A stretch of DNA of 39,393 nt from a virus. Shown in pieces: positions 11,663-19,686 of this stretch. The stretch covers positions 1-39,393 of the IMG/VR virus record IMGVR_UViG_3300037180_000041. The stretch is one strand, 5' to 3'. A model generated the notes under the pieces. That model searched no databases and had not been told where the DNA came from. It saw nothing but the letters and a program-made list of their open reading frames with translations. Positions within the stretch are counted from its first letter, which is position 1; each line of letters opens with the position of its first letter. The position numbers were made by a program, and so were the translations under genes.

Positions 11663-12474
11663 CAGTCCTGGACCTGTTCAGCGGAATCGGCGGATTCAGT
11701 CTCGGCCTGGAGTCGGTCGGAATGAAGACCGTCGCCTTTTGTGAGCAGGATGGTTATGCCCGACGCGTATTGAAGAAACACTGGCCGGAAACCTGGATTT
11801 ATGAAGACATCCGCACGCTTACCGCGAGACGGCTCAAACAAGACGGGATTAGTCCGATCGACGTCGTCTGCGGCGGCTTCCCGTGTCAGGACATCTCTTG
11901 TGCTGGCAAGGGTGCAGGTATTGAAGGCAGCCGCTCGGGACTCTGGTCGGAAATGCACCGGGTCATCCGCGAGGTCAAGCCGCGTTGGGTTATCGCTGAG
12001 AACGTCCCTGCTCTCCGTTGTCGCGGAGCGGATCGGGTTCTCGGCGACCTGGAAGCAGCAGGCTACGCCGTCTGGCCGGTCATGGTGGGTGCTGTCCATG
12101 CCGGAGCGCCCCACGAGAGAAAGAGGGCGTGGCTGGTGGCCCACCGCACGATCGACGCAGCGGGGAGATTGCCCTTGCGAGAGACGCCGTCAGAATCCCG
12201 ATCTTGCCGCGGTGGTCGGCATGTTCCCCACCCCGCAAAGCCAAGATGCCAAGCACGGCGCGCCAACAGCCTGGGAAATCGCACACCGAAAGCAGTCTCA
12301 CTTGCACAACGTGGTCAATGGCAGGTTGAACCCGATGTGGGTCGAGTGGCTGATGGGGTTCCCGCTCGGGTGGACCGACTGCGCTGCCTCGGCAATGCCG
12401 TCGTCCCGCAAGTCGTCGCGATGATCGGTCAAGCTGTTCTGGAGGCCGATGCATTATGCCAGCCCGCCGCCTAG
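11659..12474 (+). CDS. C5 cytosine DNA methyltransferase with an apparent frameshift in the target-recognition part
   Basis: The frame encodes motif I DLFSGIGGFSLGLE (5-18), motif IV GGFPCQDIS with nucleophile C76, motif VI ENV (115-117), motif VIII-like HERKRAWLVA (152-161) and motif X RLRCLGNAVVPQVV near the end. Between about 12165 and 12370 the read sequence is Arg/Pro-rich and unlike the family, while the +1 frame reads FPTPQSQDAKHG and LNPMWVEWLMGFPLGWTD, which is typical of the target-recognition end of phage Dcm-like enzymes. So one indel near 12150-12210 and a second near 12360-12380 would restore a full enzyme. It may be inactive, decaying, or mis-sequenced. If active it would methylate phage DNA against host restriction. 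Confidence 0.8.
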   Translation: MTVLDLFSGIGGFSLGLESVGMKTVAFCEQDGYARRVLKKHWPETWIYEDIRTLTARRLKQDGISPIDVVCGGFPCQDISCAGKGAGIEGSRSGLWSEMHRVIREVKPRWVIAENVPALRCRGADRVLGDLEAAGYAVWPVMVGAVHAGAPHERKRAWLVAHRTIDAAGRLPLRETPSESRSCRGGRHVPHPAKPRCQARRANSLGNRTPKAVSLAQRGQWQVEPDVGRVADGVPARVDRLRCLGNAVVPQVVAMIGQAVLEADALCQPAA

Positions 12475-13214
12475 GCGCCCTGCCCCCGAAACCCGACCGC
12501 CGCCGTCTGGCCCTGGCCGCATACCTGCCGGCCGGCCAGCTCCCGCCGCCGCCGGCTCAGTCCGACCGGACCGGAGGACTGACGGACTGGGGAATGGCGC
12601 TGAACGATCAGCTCGGGGACTGCACGGTCGCGGCGATCGTCCATCTGATCATGGCCTGGTCCCGGATCAGCAGCGGGACAGCCGTCAGCATACCGGACGC
12701 GGACGCCCTGGCGGCTTATTCGGCGGTCAGCGGGTACGACCCGAAGACCGGCGCGAACGATAATGGCGCGCAGCTCCTCGACGTCCTGGCATATCACCGC
12801 CAGACCGGGATTGCCGGGAACCGGAACCTGGCTTACGCCGGCCTCGACCTGCGGTTCGCCGATTCCACCCGCAACGCGGTAAATCTGTTCGGCGGGGCCT
12901 ATGTCTCGCTCAGTCTGCCGGTCAGTGCGATGGACCAGAACGAACAGGGCCTGGCCTGGACCGTCCCCTGGTTCAGCCTATCCGAGGGTCTGCATTGCGT
13001 GCCCGTTCTCAGCTATAGCCCGGACTGGCTCTGGTGCATTACCTGGGGCGGAATCCAGGGAATGACTTGGGACTTCTACACCCGGTACGCGCAGGAAGCC
13101 TATGCCGTCCTGGACCCGTCCTGGCTGTCCGGCAGCGGCACCAGCCCGACCGGCCTGAACCTGTCCGCCCTGCAATCCGATCTATCCGCCGTGGGCCAGC
13201 CGGTCGCGGCCTGA
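12456..13214 (+). CDS. Papain-like cysteine-peptidase-fold protein, candidate endolysin
   Basis: 252 residues. LNDQLGDCTVAA with C56 at a helix start and SEGLHCVPVLSYS with H179, followed by a strand-rich ITWGGIQGMTWDFY and EAYAVLD, give the order Cys then His of papain-like and C39-like peptidases. Similar proteins occur beside terminase genes in other phages (memory). No signal peptide. It begins inside the end of the methyltransferase gene after GGAGG, and four tiny membrane proteins follow, so a role in cell-wall lysis is a reasonable inference; virion maturation is the alternative. Confidence 0.65.
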   Translation: MPARRLGALPPKPDRRRLALAAYLPAGQLPPPPAQSDRTGGLTDWGMALNDQLGDCTVAAIVHLIMAWSRISSGTAVSIPDADALAAYSAVSGYDPKTGANDNGAQLLDVLAYHRQTGIAGNRNLAYAGLDLRFADSTRNAVNLFGGAYVSLSLPVSAMDQNEQGLAWTVPWFSLSEGLHCVPVLSYSPDWLWCITWGGIQGMTWDFYTRYAQEAYAVLDPSWLSGSGTSPTGLNLSALQSDLSAVGQPVAA

Positions 13215-13234
13215 GAACCTGGAGCCTGACCTGA

Positions 13235-13426
13235 ATGGATACCGCCGCAATCATCGCACTCGCCATCCGTTATTTGCCCGCCGGAATTGCGGGCGCGCAC
13301 CTGCTGCTGGTCCTGCTGACCCGTGACCAGGCTCAGTACGGATCCGCCCTGACCGCCTTCATGGTCGCGATCGGCCTCAACGCCTCTGTGGCCGCCGCGC
13401 ATGCCAAGATCGACAACAGCCCGTAA
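13235..13426 (+). CDS. Small membrane protein, holin candidate
   Basis: 63 residues. Two hydrophobic stretches (about 4-27, AIIALAIRYLPAGIAGAHLLL, and 39-55, SALTAFMVAIGLNASVAAA) separated by a short charged TRDQ turn, and a charged end. The size, topology and position right after the peptidase gene fit a class II holin. The stop and next start overlap as TAATG. Confidence 0.55.
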   Translation: MDTAAIIALAIRYLPAGIAGAHLLLVLLTRDQAQYGSALTAFMVAIGLNASVAAAHAKIDNSP

Positions 13427-13659
13427 TGCAAGACCGTCAGTCAGCACTGAGTTCCGCCGCCGTCGGAGTCGCCATCATTGGCGCGGCCGTCCCCGATCTG
13501 TTCCTGCAGGTCATCGGCCCGCTGCTGGCGCTGGCGGTGCATCTGTGGACCGAACGGACGGCCCGCCGGCTGGACGGTGCGAAGGACCTGGAGATTGCCC
13601 GGCTGAACGCGGAGCTGCTGATCCTGCGATCGGCACTGAATCAGAGGGGGCCGCAATGA
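13426..13659 (+). CDS. Membrane-anchored coiled-coil small protein
   Basis: 77 residues. A hydrophobic segment (about 8-42, AAVGVAIIGAAVPDLFLQVI and following) leads into a charged coiled-coil-like end (KDLEIARLNAELLILRSAL). One N-terminal anchor plus a helical tail fits an inner-membrane spanin subunit or a second holin-like protein, but it is short for either. It overlaps both neighbours. Confidence 0.55.
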   Translation: MQDRQSALSSAAVGVAIIGAAVPDLFLQVIGPLLALAVHLWTERTARRLDGAKDLEIARLNAELLILRSALNQRGPQ

Positions 13660-13781
13660 ACCGCCGTCTGGCTGCTGCCCTGCTGAATGCGGTCATCTGG
13701 GCCGCAGCTTGCATTATGGTCGGATGCCTGGCCGCCAGGCTGGCCGAGCACGTCTGCCGAGTCCTTGGAGAGAACCCTTGA
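13656..13781 (+). CDS. 41-residue membrane or lipoprotein-like peptide
   Basis: The ATG at 13656 overlaps the upstream stop (ATGA). The sequence starts MNRRLAAALLNAVIWAAACI and continues MVGCLAARLAEHV: a basic n-region, hydrophobic core and a Cys after MVG that weakly resembles a lipobox. It could be an Rz1-type outer spanin or simply a single-pass peptide. Frame and overlap support translation; function inferred from place. Confidence 0.5.
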   Translation: MNRRLAAALLNAVIWAAACIMVGCLAARLAEHVCRVLGENP

Positions 13782-13879
13782 GCCCAGCAATGTTCGTCTG
13801 GACGATCGGGAATGTCTTCGACGTCATAGTCTTCGTCTTCATGCTGGGATTCATCTACCACTATCGCGAGAACCTATGA
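13778..13879 (+). CDS. 33-residue single-pass membrane peptide
   Basis: The TTG at 13778 overlaps the previous stop (TTGA); an ATG at 13790 is the alternative. The peptide contains FVWTIGNVFDVIVFVFMLGF, one clear membrane helix, then YHYRENL. Its TGA overlaps the next ATG at 13876. It is the fourth membrane protein in a row in the probable lysis region. Confidence 0.5.
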   Translation: MSPAMFVWTIGNVFDVIVFVFMLGFIYHYRENL

Positions 13880-14328
13880 GCAGTAGTTTAATCCTGCCCG
13901 CCGGCCTTCAGGCCGCCCGACCGAACAGAGCCGCCAGGCGATTCCTCGCGAAGCAAGAGCTGAAACGACTCACTGCCGACCCATTCCGGCATGAGCATAC
14001 ACCGCCGCAGATCGCCATACCGCAGGGCGGCCAGCTCCAACTGAACATCCTCCGGGATGACAACCATGTCATCCTGGCCCTGACTCTGGGCAGCCAGCAG
14101 ATCCAGATCCCGCTGCCGCCGCAGCAGGCCGAAGGCTACGGCCTCGCACTGATCGGCCTGGCCGGCCAGGTCCGGCTGATCCAGGCTGCCGAACCGGAGC
14201 CCGAACTGACCGCCGCCGAACAGGCGGAACAAGACGCAAAAGCCGATGCTCTCATTGCGGAGCTGATGGCCGAACGGCAGCCGCTGCCCGTCGTGGCGGA
14301 CGCCGTGACTGACAGCCCGAACGACTGA
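13876..14328 (+). CDS. Small protein of unknown function before the terminase genes
   Basis: 150 residues. The centre (GGQLQLNILRDDNHVILALT, GSQQIQIPLPPQQAEGYGLA) is beta-rich; the C-terminal third is an acidic, Glu/Ala-rich helix (EPELTAAEQAEQDAKADALI). ATG 13876 overlaps the stop before it (ATGA). No recognised domain; a host-factor or DNA-packaging accessory is possible. Confidence 0.6.
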   Translation: MSSSLILPAGLQAARPNRAARRFLAKQELKRLTADPFRHEHTPPQIAIPQGGQLQLNILRDDNHVILALTLGSQQIQIPLPPQQAEGYGLALIGLAGQVRLIQAAEPEPELTAAEQAEQDAKADALIAELMAERQPLPVVADAVTDSPND

Positions 14329-14341
14329 CCCGATCCGCCGT

Positions 14342-14758
14342 GTGGACACCGCCGACGAAACACCAGGGGGCCAGGGGGACGATACACCCCGCCGGTCCGA
14401 CCTGACGCTGGTCAGACAGGCCGTCCGGCAGGACTGGCCGATCCCGGCTCCGGTCCAGCGGCAGATCCTCCAGCGGCTGGTCGATTACCTCGACCGGGAC
14501 TCAGCAGACGGAGAAAAGGCCAAGCCCCGAACCGTAATCGCGGCAGCCCGGACACTGGCCGCATTCGGCGGCCTGGCCCTGAAACAGCAGGCCCTCGATC
14601 TGCGGAAACAGCAGGTCGAAGGCAAACCCGAAACGGTCAGCCTGTCCGATCTGGTACAGGAGGCCGAAACCCGAGCGGAGAAACGGATCAGTGAGCGAGA
14701 ATGCGAAGATAGAGAAGCCGAAGCGGGTCACCGTCAAAAGCCTGCGGGTCCAGCTTGA
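14342..14758 (+). CDS. Candidate terminase small subunit
   Basis: 138 residues from GTG 14342. The middle is helical (SDLTLVRQAVRQDWPIPAPV, QILQRLVDYLDRD, RTVIAAARTLAAFGGLALKQ) and resembles small-terminase-like proteins that start 'DL.L...A...WPIP...R'. The C-terminal part is charged. Position shortly ahead of the large terminase supports the call; a clear DNA-binding helix-turn-helix is not evident. Confidence 0.5.
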   Translation: MDTADETPGGQGDDTPRRSDLTLVRQAVRQDWPIPAPVQRQILQRLVDYLDRDSADGEKAKPRTVIAAARTLAAFGGLALKQQALDLRKQQVEGKPETVSLSDLVQEAETRAEKRISERECEDREAEAGHRQKPAGPA

Positions 14759-15527
14759 GCGGGCGCATTCTGACCGGACGGCGGCCGAAGTGCTGCTGAA
14801 GCGGACGGCGGAACAGCGGGATGAGCTGGACCGCCAGGTCAGGGAAGCCAAGAAGATGGCGACGGCCTTCCGCGGCCTGCAACTGGACTGGCACGCGTCG
14901 ATGAACGAGGGCCGCGAAAAATACCTGGACGGAGAGCTCGGCCGGACGCGGGAGAAGCTGGCGGCGGCCGAAAAGAAGATCGCCGAGCTGGAGCAGTCCC
15001 CGGAACGCCAGGCGATTACCCTGTACATGCTGAAGAACAATGAGCTGACCCGGGACCGGGACCGCCTGCGGGAAGAACTGGCCGCTGTCACCGACCGGGC
15101 CGCCAGTCAGCCCCTGACCGGCCAGGCCGAACCTGACTGCGCCTGCAACCGCTGCGAGCTGATCCGGGCCCGGGCCGAACGGGACCGCCTGCTCCAGCAG
15201 AACGACCGGCTTCGGGCGGAACTGGACGCCGCTGTCGAGCACTTCAAGCGGACGTCCGACGAACGGTACCGCCTGAAACAGCAGAACGACCGGCAGGCGG
15301 AGACGATAGAGGGACTGTTCGGGCAGATAAACCAGGCCCACAAACTGGCGACGGAAGGGCGAGGCTGGCTCCGCTATGGCTTCACTCCCTACGCCACGGC
15401 AAAGGTCGAAAGCCTGCTCGAGCAGATCCGCGGACTGCTGTCCGTCTGTCAGCCGACACCGGATGGGAAGCCGGCGGAGACCGAGTCCGAACCGCTGATC
15501 CTGGTATTCCGTGTCAACACCCGCTGA
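14691..15527 (+). CDS. Long coiled-coil protein between the terminase genes
   Basis: 278 residues from GTG 14691, overlapping the upstream gene by 68 bases, so the start is uncertain. Nearly all of it is charged heptad-like helix (SLRVQLERAHSDRTAAEVLL, REELAAVTDRA, RDRLLQQNDRLRAELDAAVE). A CACNRCELIRAR segment near 150 may bind metal. Position suggests a packaging accessory or scaffold-like role, but there is no family evidence. Confidence 0.6.
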   Translation: MSENAKIEKPKRVTVKSLRVQLERAHSDRTAAEVLLKRTAEQRDELDRQVREAKKMATAFRGLQLDWHASMNEGREKYLDGELGRTREKLAAAEKKIAELEQSPERQAITLYMLKNNELTRDRDRLREELAAVTDRAASQPLTGQAEPDCACNRCELIRARAERDRLLQQNDRLRAELDAAVEHFKRTSDERYRLKQQNDRQAETIEGLFGQINQAHKLATEGRGWLRYGFTPYATAKVESLLEQIRGLLSVCQPTPDGKPAETESEPLILVFRVNTR

Positions 15528-16944
15528 CCGTCTGACCGAGCTGCTGAGCCGCTGCCATGACGACCCGGACCTTTTCAATTCCGCAGTGCTCGGACGGGAC
15601 CCTTACTGGTCCGGACAGCGGGAGATTGCCCGATCTGTCTGTCAGTTTCGGATCACCGTGGCATACACAGGTAACGCCGTGGGGAAAGACTACCTTGTCG
15701 GTGGAATCGTGCCCTGGTGGTTATTTACTCGTCATGAATCATTGGTGGTTGTCACTGGACCCAGCCAAACCCTCCTCGGAAGCGTAACCTGGAAAGAGAT
15801 CCGGCGGGCAATCGAGCGGTCTGCCCTGCCGCTGTCGGCCCGTTTCTCCCAGGGAATCAAGGCCAGCCCCCAGACAGTCACGATCGGCGCGGGCTGGCAA
15901 GCCCTCGGGTACAGCACCACCTCGGTAGAGCGCGCGTCAGGCCAGCATAACCGCCGGCTGCTGGCAATCGCGGAGGAAGCCAGCGGGATCGAGGATGAGG
16001 CGTGGGACGCCCTCGACAGCCTGGTCTACGACCGGCTGCTGGTCATCCTGAACCCGATCCGCTCAGACGGCCGGGCAGTCGATCTGATCCGCCAGGCCGA
16101 GAAGGACCGCCGGGACGGGATTCCGCCGCACCTGGCCGTCAATGCGATCCGGATCCCGTCAACAGAAAGCCCGCATGCCCACCTCGAAAAATCGCCCGTC
16201 GGACTGGCCAGCAGAACCTGGCTCGAAGACTGCTACCGCCGCTACGGAAAGAACAGCCTCTGGGTCCGATCGCACATCGATGCCCGGATCCCGGAAGTCA
16301 GTTCCGAAGCGCTGTTCCCCGAAGCCTGGCTCGACTGGGCAGCCAGCAGACCGCAGCCTGTCAGACCGTTTGATCATCCTGTTCAGGATACCCGCAGACT
16401 TAGTTGTGACCTCGGCGAAGGTGTCGGGCGTGACTCTACTTGCATTGTCGTACGGGACGACTGGGGAGTGCTCGAAATCCTCTGCTCCCCGACCGTCGGC
16501 CTGCCGGAAGCCGCTCAACTGATGGCCGGACTGGCCCGGAAATACGGGATACCTGCGGAGAGATGCTCGTATGATAGACTCGGCATTGGACGCGATCTCC
16601 ATCACCTGCTCACCGGCGCCGGTCTGCCAGGTTGCGTCGGCTATGCCGGAGAGTCTAGTCCTCAGTCGCGGGACTTTACGAACCTCCGGACCGAAGCCGC
16701 TTTCATGCTCCGCCGCCGCCTGGACCCTGTTTACCAGCCGGACATGGCTGGCCCCCGCCGGCCCGATTTCCAGATTCCGCCCGGTCCATTCTGGGACAGG
16801 TTGCGGACCGAGCTGCGGGCCCTGACCTACGACCTGGTCGGCCGGCAGACGAGATTGATCCCGAAGAAAGACCTGCTGGCGAAGCTGGGACACAGCCCGG
16901 ACATCGCTGACGCTCTGATCCAGAGTTTCGCATTCAATGGCTGA
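15511..16944 (+). CDS. terL: Terminase large subunit
   Basis: 477 residues from GTG 15511. The ATPase domain has an atypical Walker A YTGNAVGKDY (52-61), a strand VVVTGPSQTLLGSV, and Walker B LLAIAEEAS (150-158). The RNase H-like nuclease domain has acidic residues D300 (in SCDLGEGVGRDST), D355/D362 (YDRLGIGRD) and the C-terminal SPDIADALIQSF. It pumps DNA into the prohead and cuts it. GKD instead of GKT/S follows a known terminase deviation. It overlaps both neighbours by a few bases. Confidence 0.9.
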   Translation: MSTPADRLTELLSRCHDDPDLFNSAVLGRDPYWSGQREIARSVCQFRITVAYTGNAVGKDYLVGGIVPWWLFTRHESLVVVTGPSQTLLGSVTWKEIRRAIERSALPLSARFSQGIKASPQTVTIGAGWQALGYSTTSVERASGQHNRRLLAIAEEASGIEDEAWDALDSLVYDRLLVILNPIRSDGRAVDLIRQAEKDRRDGIPPHLAVNAIRIPSTESPHAHLEKSPVGLASRTWLEDCYRRYGKNSLWVRSHIDARIPEVSSEALFPEAWLDWAASRPQPVRPFDHPVQDTRRLSCDLGEGVGRDSTCIVVRDDWGVLEILCSPTVGLPEAAQLMAGLARKYGIPAERCSYDRLGIGRDLHHLLTGAGLPGCVGYAGESSPQSRDFTNLRTEAAFMLRRRLDPVYQPDMAGPRRPDFQIPPGPFWDRLRTELRALTYDLVGRQTRLIPKKDLLAKLGHSPDIADALIQSFAFNG

Positions 16945-17149
16945 AACATATCGATTCCCTTATTCGCCTGGTGACGTCGTCTTCCTGAAGATCCGGACCG
17001 AACGGATCCCGGGCATGGTGACAGCGATTCACATCTATCCGGGGACCGCATCCTTCATGGTCTGCTGGGCTAGTGACGGTAGGGAGACCTGTCATTATGC
17101 CCTCGAATTGACCCCCGAATTCATCCCCGATTACGTCACCGCCGACTGA
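16937..17149 (+). CDS. Small beta-barrel-like protein
   Basis: 70 residues overlapping the terminase stop by eight bases. SPGDVVFLKIRTERIPGMVT and a following W..DGRETCHYALELTPEF suggest an SH3-like barrel. Similar short proteins sit between terminase and portal genes in other phages (memory). Role unknown. Confidence 0.6.
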   Translation: MAETYRFPYSPGDVVFLKIRTERIPGMVTAIHIYPGTASFMVCWASDGRETCHYALELTPEFIPDYVTAD

Positions 17150-17157
17150 GTCCGCAA

Positions 17158-18702
17158 TTGGCTGAATTACCGCTAGACAGACTGATTCAGGAAGTCGAGA
17201 CCGGCCTGCAAAACGAGCAGCACCGGCTCAACGACGCCACCATGGGCCAGGCCTTCTACGACTACGAAGGCAAGAGGTTCATGTCGGTCTTCTTGAAGGA
17301 CGCGGAGACGCCCTTCGACTACCTCCAGCGTCCGTACCGGGCCAGCGGGCTAGCGCACGAGGCCGTCGATATCCTGACCGATCACCTGTACTGTCCCGGA
17401 CCGTCCCGGACCTGGACGGACGCCGCCGGGCAGGAATTCCTGCACCGGGTTTACCAGGATAATCATGTCGATGCCCTGATGCTTCGGGCCGACCAGCTCA
17501 GCACGCTGAACGACTGCGCCGCGATCCAGATCGACGCCGCTGACGGGAATTTCGGCCAGTTCCCGCTGAAACTGCGGGTATGGGGCGCAGAGGAATTTCA
17601 CGCCTGGACGGATCCCGATGACCGCACCTGCCCGAAGGCCGTCTGCACGATCGACCGGTATGACCTGGCGACCCGGTTCCGCCTCTGGACCGATGACGAG
17701 GTCCTGACGTTCGAGACCAAAAAGGCCGAGCTGATGCAGGGCGGCCGGACCGCCAAACTGGTCGGCCGGGAGCCGAACAGCTACGGCTGCCTGCCGTTCG
17801 GATTCGTGCACTACGAACAGCCGGTCCAGCGGTTCTGGCAGGCCGGAATCGGAGCCCTGATCGTCCAGGCGGAGATCCGGATCAATGACCGGATGAGTCG
17901 GATAGATGAATCGATCAATAAGCATCTGAACCCGATTCCGGTCGCTCAGAATGTGCCCGATAACTGGCAAATGATTCTGGAGGCGCAGCGGTTCCTGAAG
18001 CTGTCCAATAGCAAGATGCGAGTCGGCCCGACCGGCGGCTACGAGGAAGGCCCGGAGCCGAAGCTGTACTATCTCCAGGCTCAGATCGACGTGGCCGGAG
18101 CCTGGGACGACCTGCACCGATACCTCTCGCAGATCCTGGAAGCCGCCCGCCTGCCGGTCAGTGCGGTCCGGATGGAACAGCAGGGAGTTTCGTCGGGGAT
18201 TGCCCTGGTCGTCGAACAGGCCCCGCTGCTGACCCGGGCCCGCCGCCGCCGGGGCCCGTTCAGCATCTACGAATCACACCTCGCGAAGACCATCCTGACC
18301 TGCGCGGGCAACCATTACGGCAAGCCCGCTCTGCTCCGGTCCGCTCTGACGGGCAGCCTGTCGCTGGGCTGGCCGCAAGCGTCCGTGCCGATCCCGACTG
18401 ACGACCGGCTGCAACTGCTGCAGGGTGAGGTTGCGAGCGGGATGAAATCGATGTTGATGGGGATGCAAGAGTGGTTCGGCGTGGACAGGAATCAGGCCCT
18501 GGAAATCGCCAAGCAAATCGAGGTCGACAACACCGACCTGGCCGCCATCAACCCCCGATTCGCCGCCAGTCTGAACCCGGAGACGGATGAGGACGACACC
18601 GAAGGCGCGACCGAGAAGGATAGCGACAAGCCCTCGGGCGACGAGAACGCGGATGACAAAGACGAGTCCGAACAGTCCCACCAACTGAATGCAGACGCAT
18701 GA
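17158..18702 (+). CDS. Portal protein
   Basis: 514 residues from a TTG start at 17158. The pattern fits SPP1 gp6-type portals: AHEAVDILTDHLY near residue 70, the mid region WQAGIGALIVQAEIRINDRMS, and SAVRMEQQGVSSGIALVVEQ near 350. The C-terminal ~45 residues are very acidic and probably disordered. Portals form the dodecameric ring for DNA entry and tail attachment. It follows the terminase and precedes the scaffold, the usual order. Confidence 0.85.
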   Translation: MAELPLDRLIQEVETGLQNEQHRLNDATMGQAFYDYEGKRFMSVFLKDAETPFDYLQRPYRASGLAHEAVDILTDHLYCPGPSRTWTDAAGQEFLHRVYQDNHVDALMLRADQLSTLNDCAAIQIDAADGNFGQFPLKLRVWGAEEFHAWTDPDDRTCPKAVCTIDRYDLATRFRLWTDDEVLTFETKKAELMQGGRTAKLVGREPNSYGCLPFGFVHYEQPVQRFWQAGIGALIVQAEIRINDRMSRIDESINKHLNPIPVAQNVPDNWQMILEAQRFLKLSNSKMRVGPTGGYEEGPEPKLYYLQAQIDVAGAWDDLHRYLSQILEAARLPVSAVRMEQQGVSSGIALVVEQAPLLTRARRRRGPFSIYESHLAKTILTCAGNHYGKPALLRSALTGSLSLGWPQASVPIPTDDRLQLLQGEVASGMKSMLMGMQEWFGVDRNQALEIAKQIEVDNTDLAAINPRFAASLNPETDEDDTEGATEKDSDKPSGDENADDKDESEQSHQLNADA

Positions 18703-18959
18703 GCATAGAGCTACACGAAACCTCCGACCCCGAGGGCGGACCGTCCCGCCCGTTCCGCTGCCCGACCTGCCGGAAGCCAGCGGAGGTCGTCCCGAAGCCG
18801 CTCCGACCACCCGGCAGCAGCCACCCGGTCACCGCTCCGTTCTGGCTGCTGACGCGGTGTTCCGGCTTCTGCGGGCTGGTTTCCCGCAAACGCAACCAGG
18901 CCGTTGAACTGATCCCCGATCCCGTTTTAACAGGTACACCATGTCCGACGCAGCCGTGA
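18699..18959 (+). CDS. Small zinc-binding protein between portal and scaffold genes
   Basis: 86 residues; ATG 18699 overlaps the portal stop (ATGA). C21-P-T-C24 and C54-S-G-F-C58 could bind one zinc ion. The frame ends 19 bases inside the scaffold gene. No family recognised; it may be a minor head factor or an early protein captured in the late operon. Confidence 0.55.
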   Translation: MSIELHETSDPEGGPSRPFRCPTCRKPAEVVPKPLRPPGSSHPVTAPFWLLTRCSGFCGLVSRKRNQAVELIPDPVLTGTPCPTQP

Positions 18960-19552
18960 CCACGAAAACCGAAACCGCCGGCCAGACCGACCTGGGGCTT
19001 GTCGCCCGCCTGGGGGCGAAGGCCCGCCGGCTGGCCGACCAGGCCGCCGCGATCACGAAGGATCGGGACAGCCTGAAGGCAGAAACCGAGCGGTTACGGG
19101 CCGAGCTGGAGACCGCCAAGAAGGCGGGCGACAGCAACGCCGCCCGCAAGGAAGCCGACACCCTCAAGGCCGAGTTGCGGACGATCAAGCACCGCCAAGT
19201 CTTCGACCAGCAGGCGAAGGACGCGAAGGTCAGGCCCGAGGCTCTCGAAGACCTGTACCGGCTGTCCGAATACAAAGCCGAGGCCGACGTCCCCGATCCG
19301 GACGCGATCAAGACCCTGATCGCCGACCAGGCGAAAGCCCGCCCGTTCCTCTTCGGGGACGGCCAGGCCGCCCAGACCGGCCAGCAGCAGGCCGAGCAGG
19401 CAAAGCCCGGACCGGGCCGCGGCCAGGGCGGAACCGGCCTGCGGGAAGCGGTCGGGAAGCTGCAGGTCACCCGCAGTCAAGCCAGGGATGCGGCATTCAT
19501 GCGCGCCCACCAGAAAGAGATTGCCTCCGGCAATTTCCAACTGGTCGACTGA
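18941..19552 (+). CDS. Capsid scaffold protein
   Basis: 203 residues. A long charged coiled coil (about 25-100, QAAAITKDRDSLKAETERLR and following), a short linker with RPFLFGDG, a Gly/Gln-rich stretch and a basic helical C-terminus (TRSQARDAAFMRAHQKEIA). This layout and the position directly before the coat gene are typical of scaffolds that guide coat assembly and then leave the capsid. Confidence 0.75.
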   Translation: MSDAAVTTKTETAGQTDLGLVARLGAKARRLADQAAAITKDRDSLKAETERLRAELETAKKAGDSNAARKEADTLKAELRTIKHRQVFDQQAKDAKVRPEALEDLYRLSEYKAEADVPDPDAIKTLIADQAKARPFLFGDGQAAQTGQQQAEQAKPGPGRGQGGTGLREAVGKLQVTRSQARDAAFMRAHQKEIASGNFQLVD

Positions 19553-19661
19553 CAGAACACCCGCGGTAACCCCGCCGAGGTCAGACCGGGCAGCCTGACC
19601 GCACCGTAACCCCTCCCCTCTCCGCGGCCAGCCCCGCCGCCGAGGCCCGATCCGGGCCGAT

Positions 19662-19684
19662 GGTCACCGTCTCACAAGGTGACC
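19662..19684 (+). promoter_or_regulatory. Hairpin over the ribosome site of the major capsid gene
   Basis: GGTCACC (19662-19668) pairs with GGTGACC (19678-19684) across a nine-base loop. The 3' arm contains the AAGGTGA ribosome site (19676-19682) of ATG 19687, so folding would hide it. The rest of the 134-base gap 19553-19686 is GC-rich and holds nothing else I can name. Confidence 0.5.
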
Positions 19685-19686
19685 CG

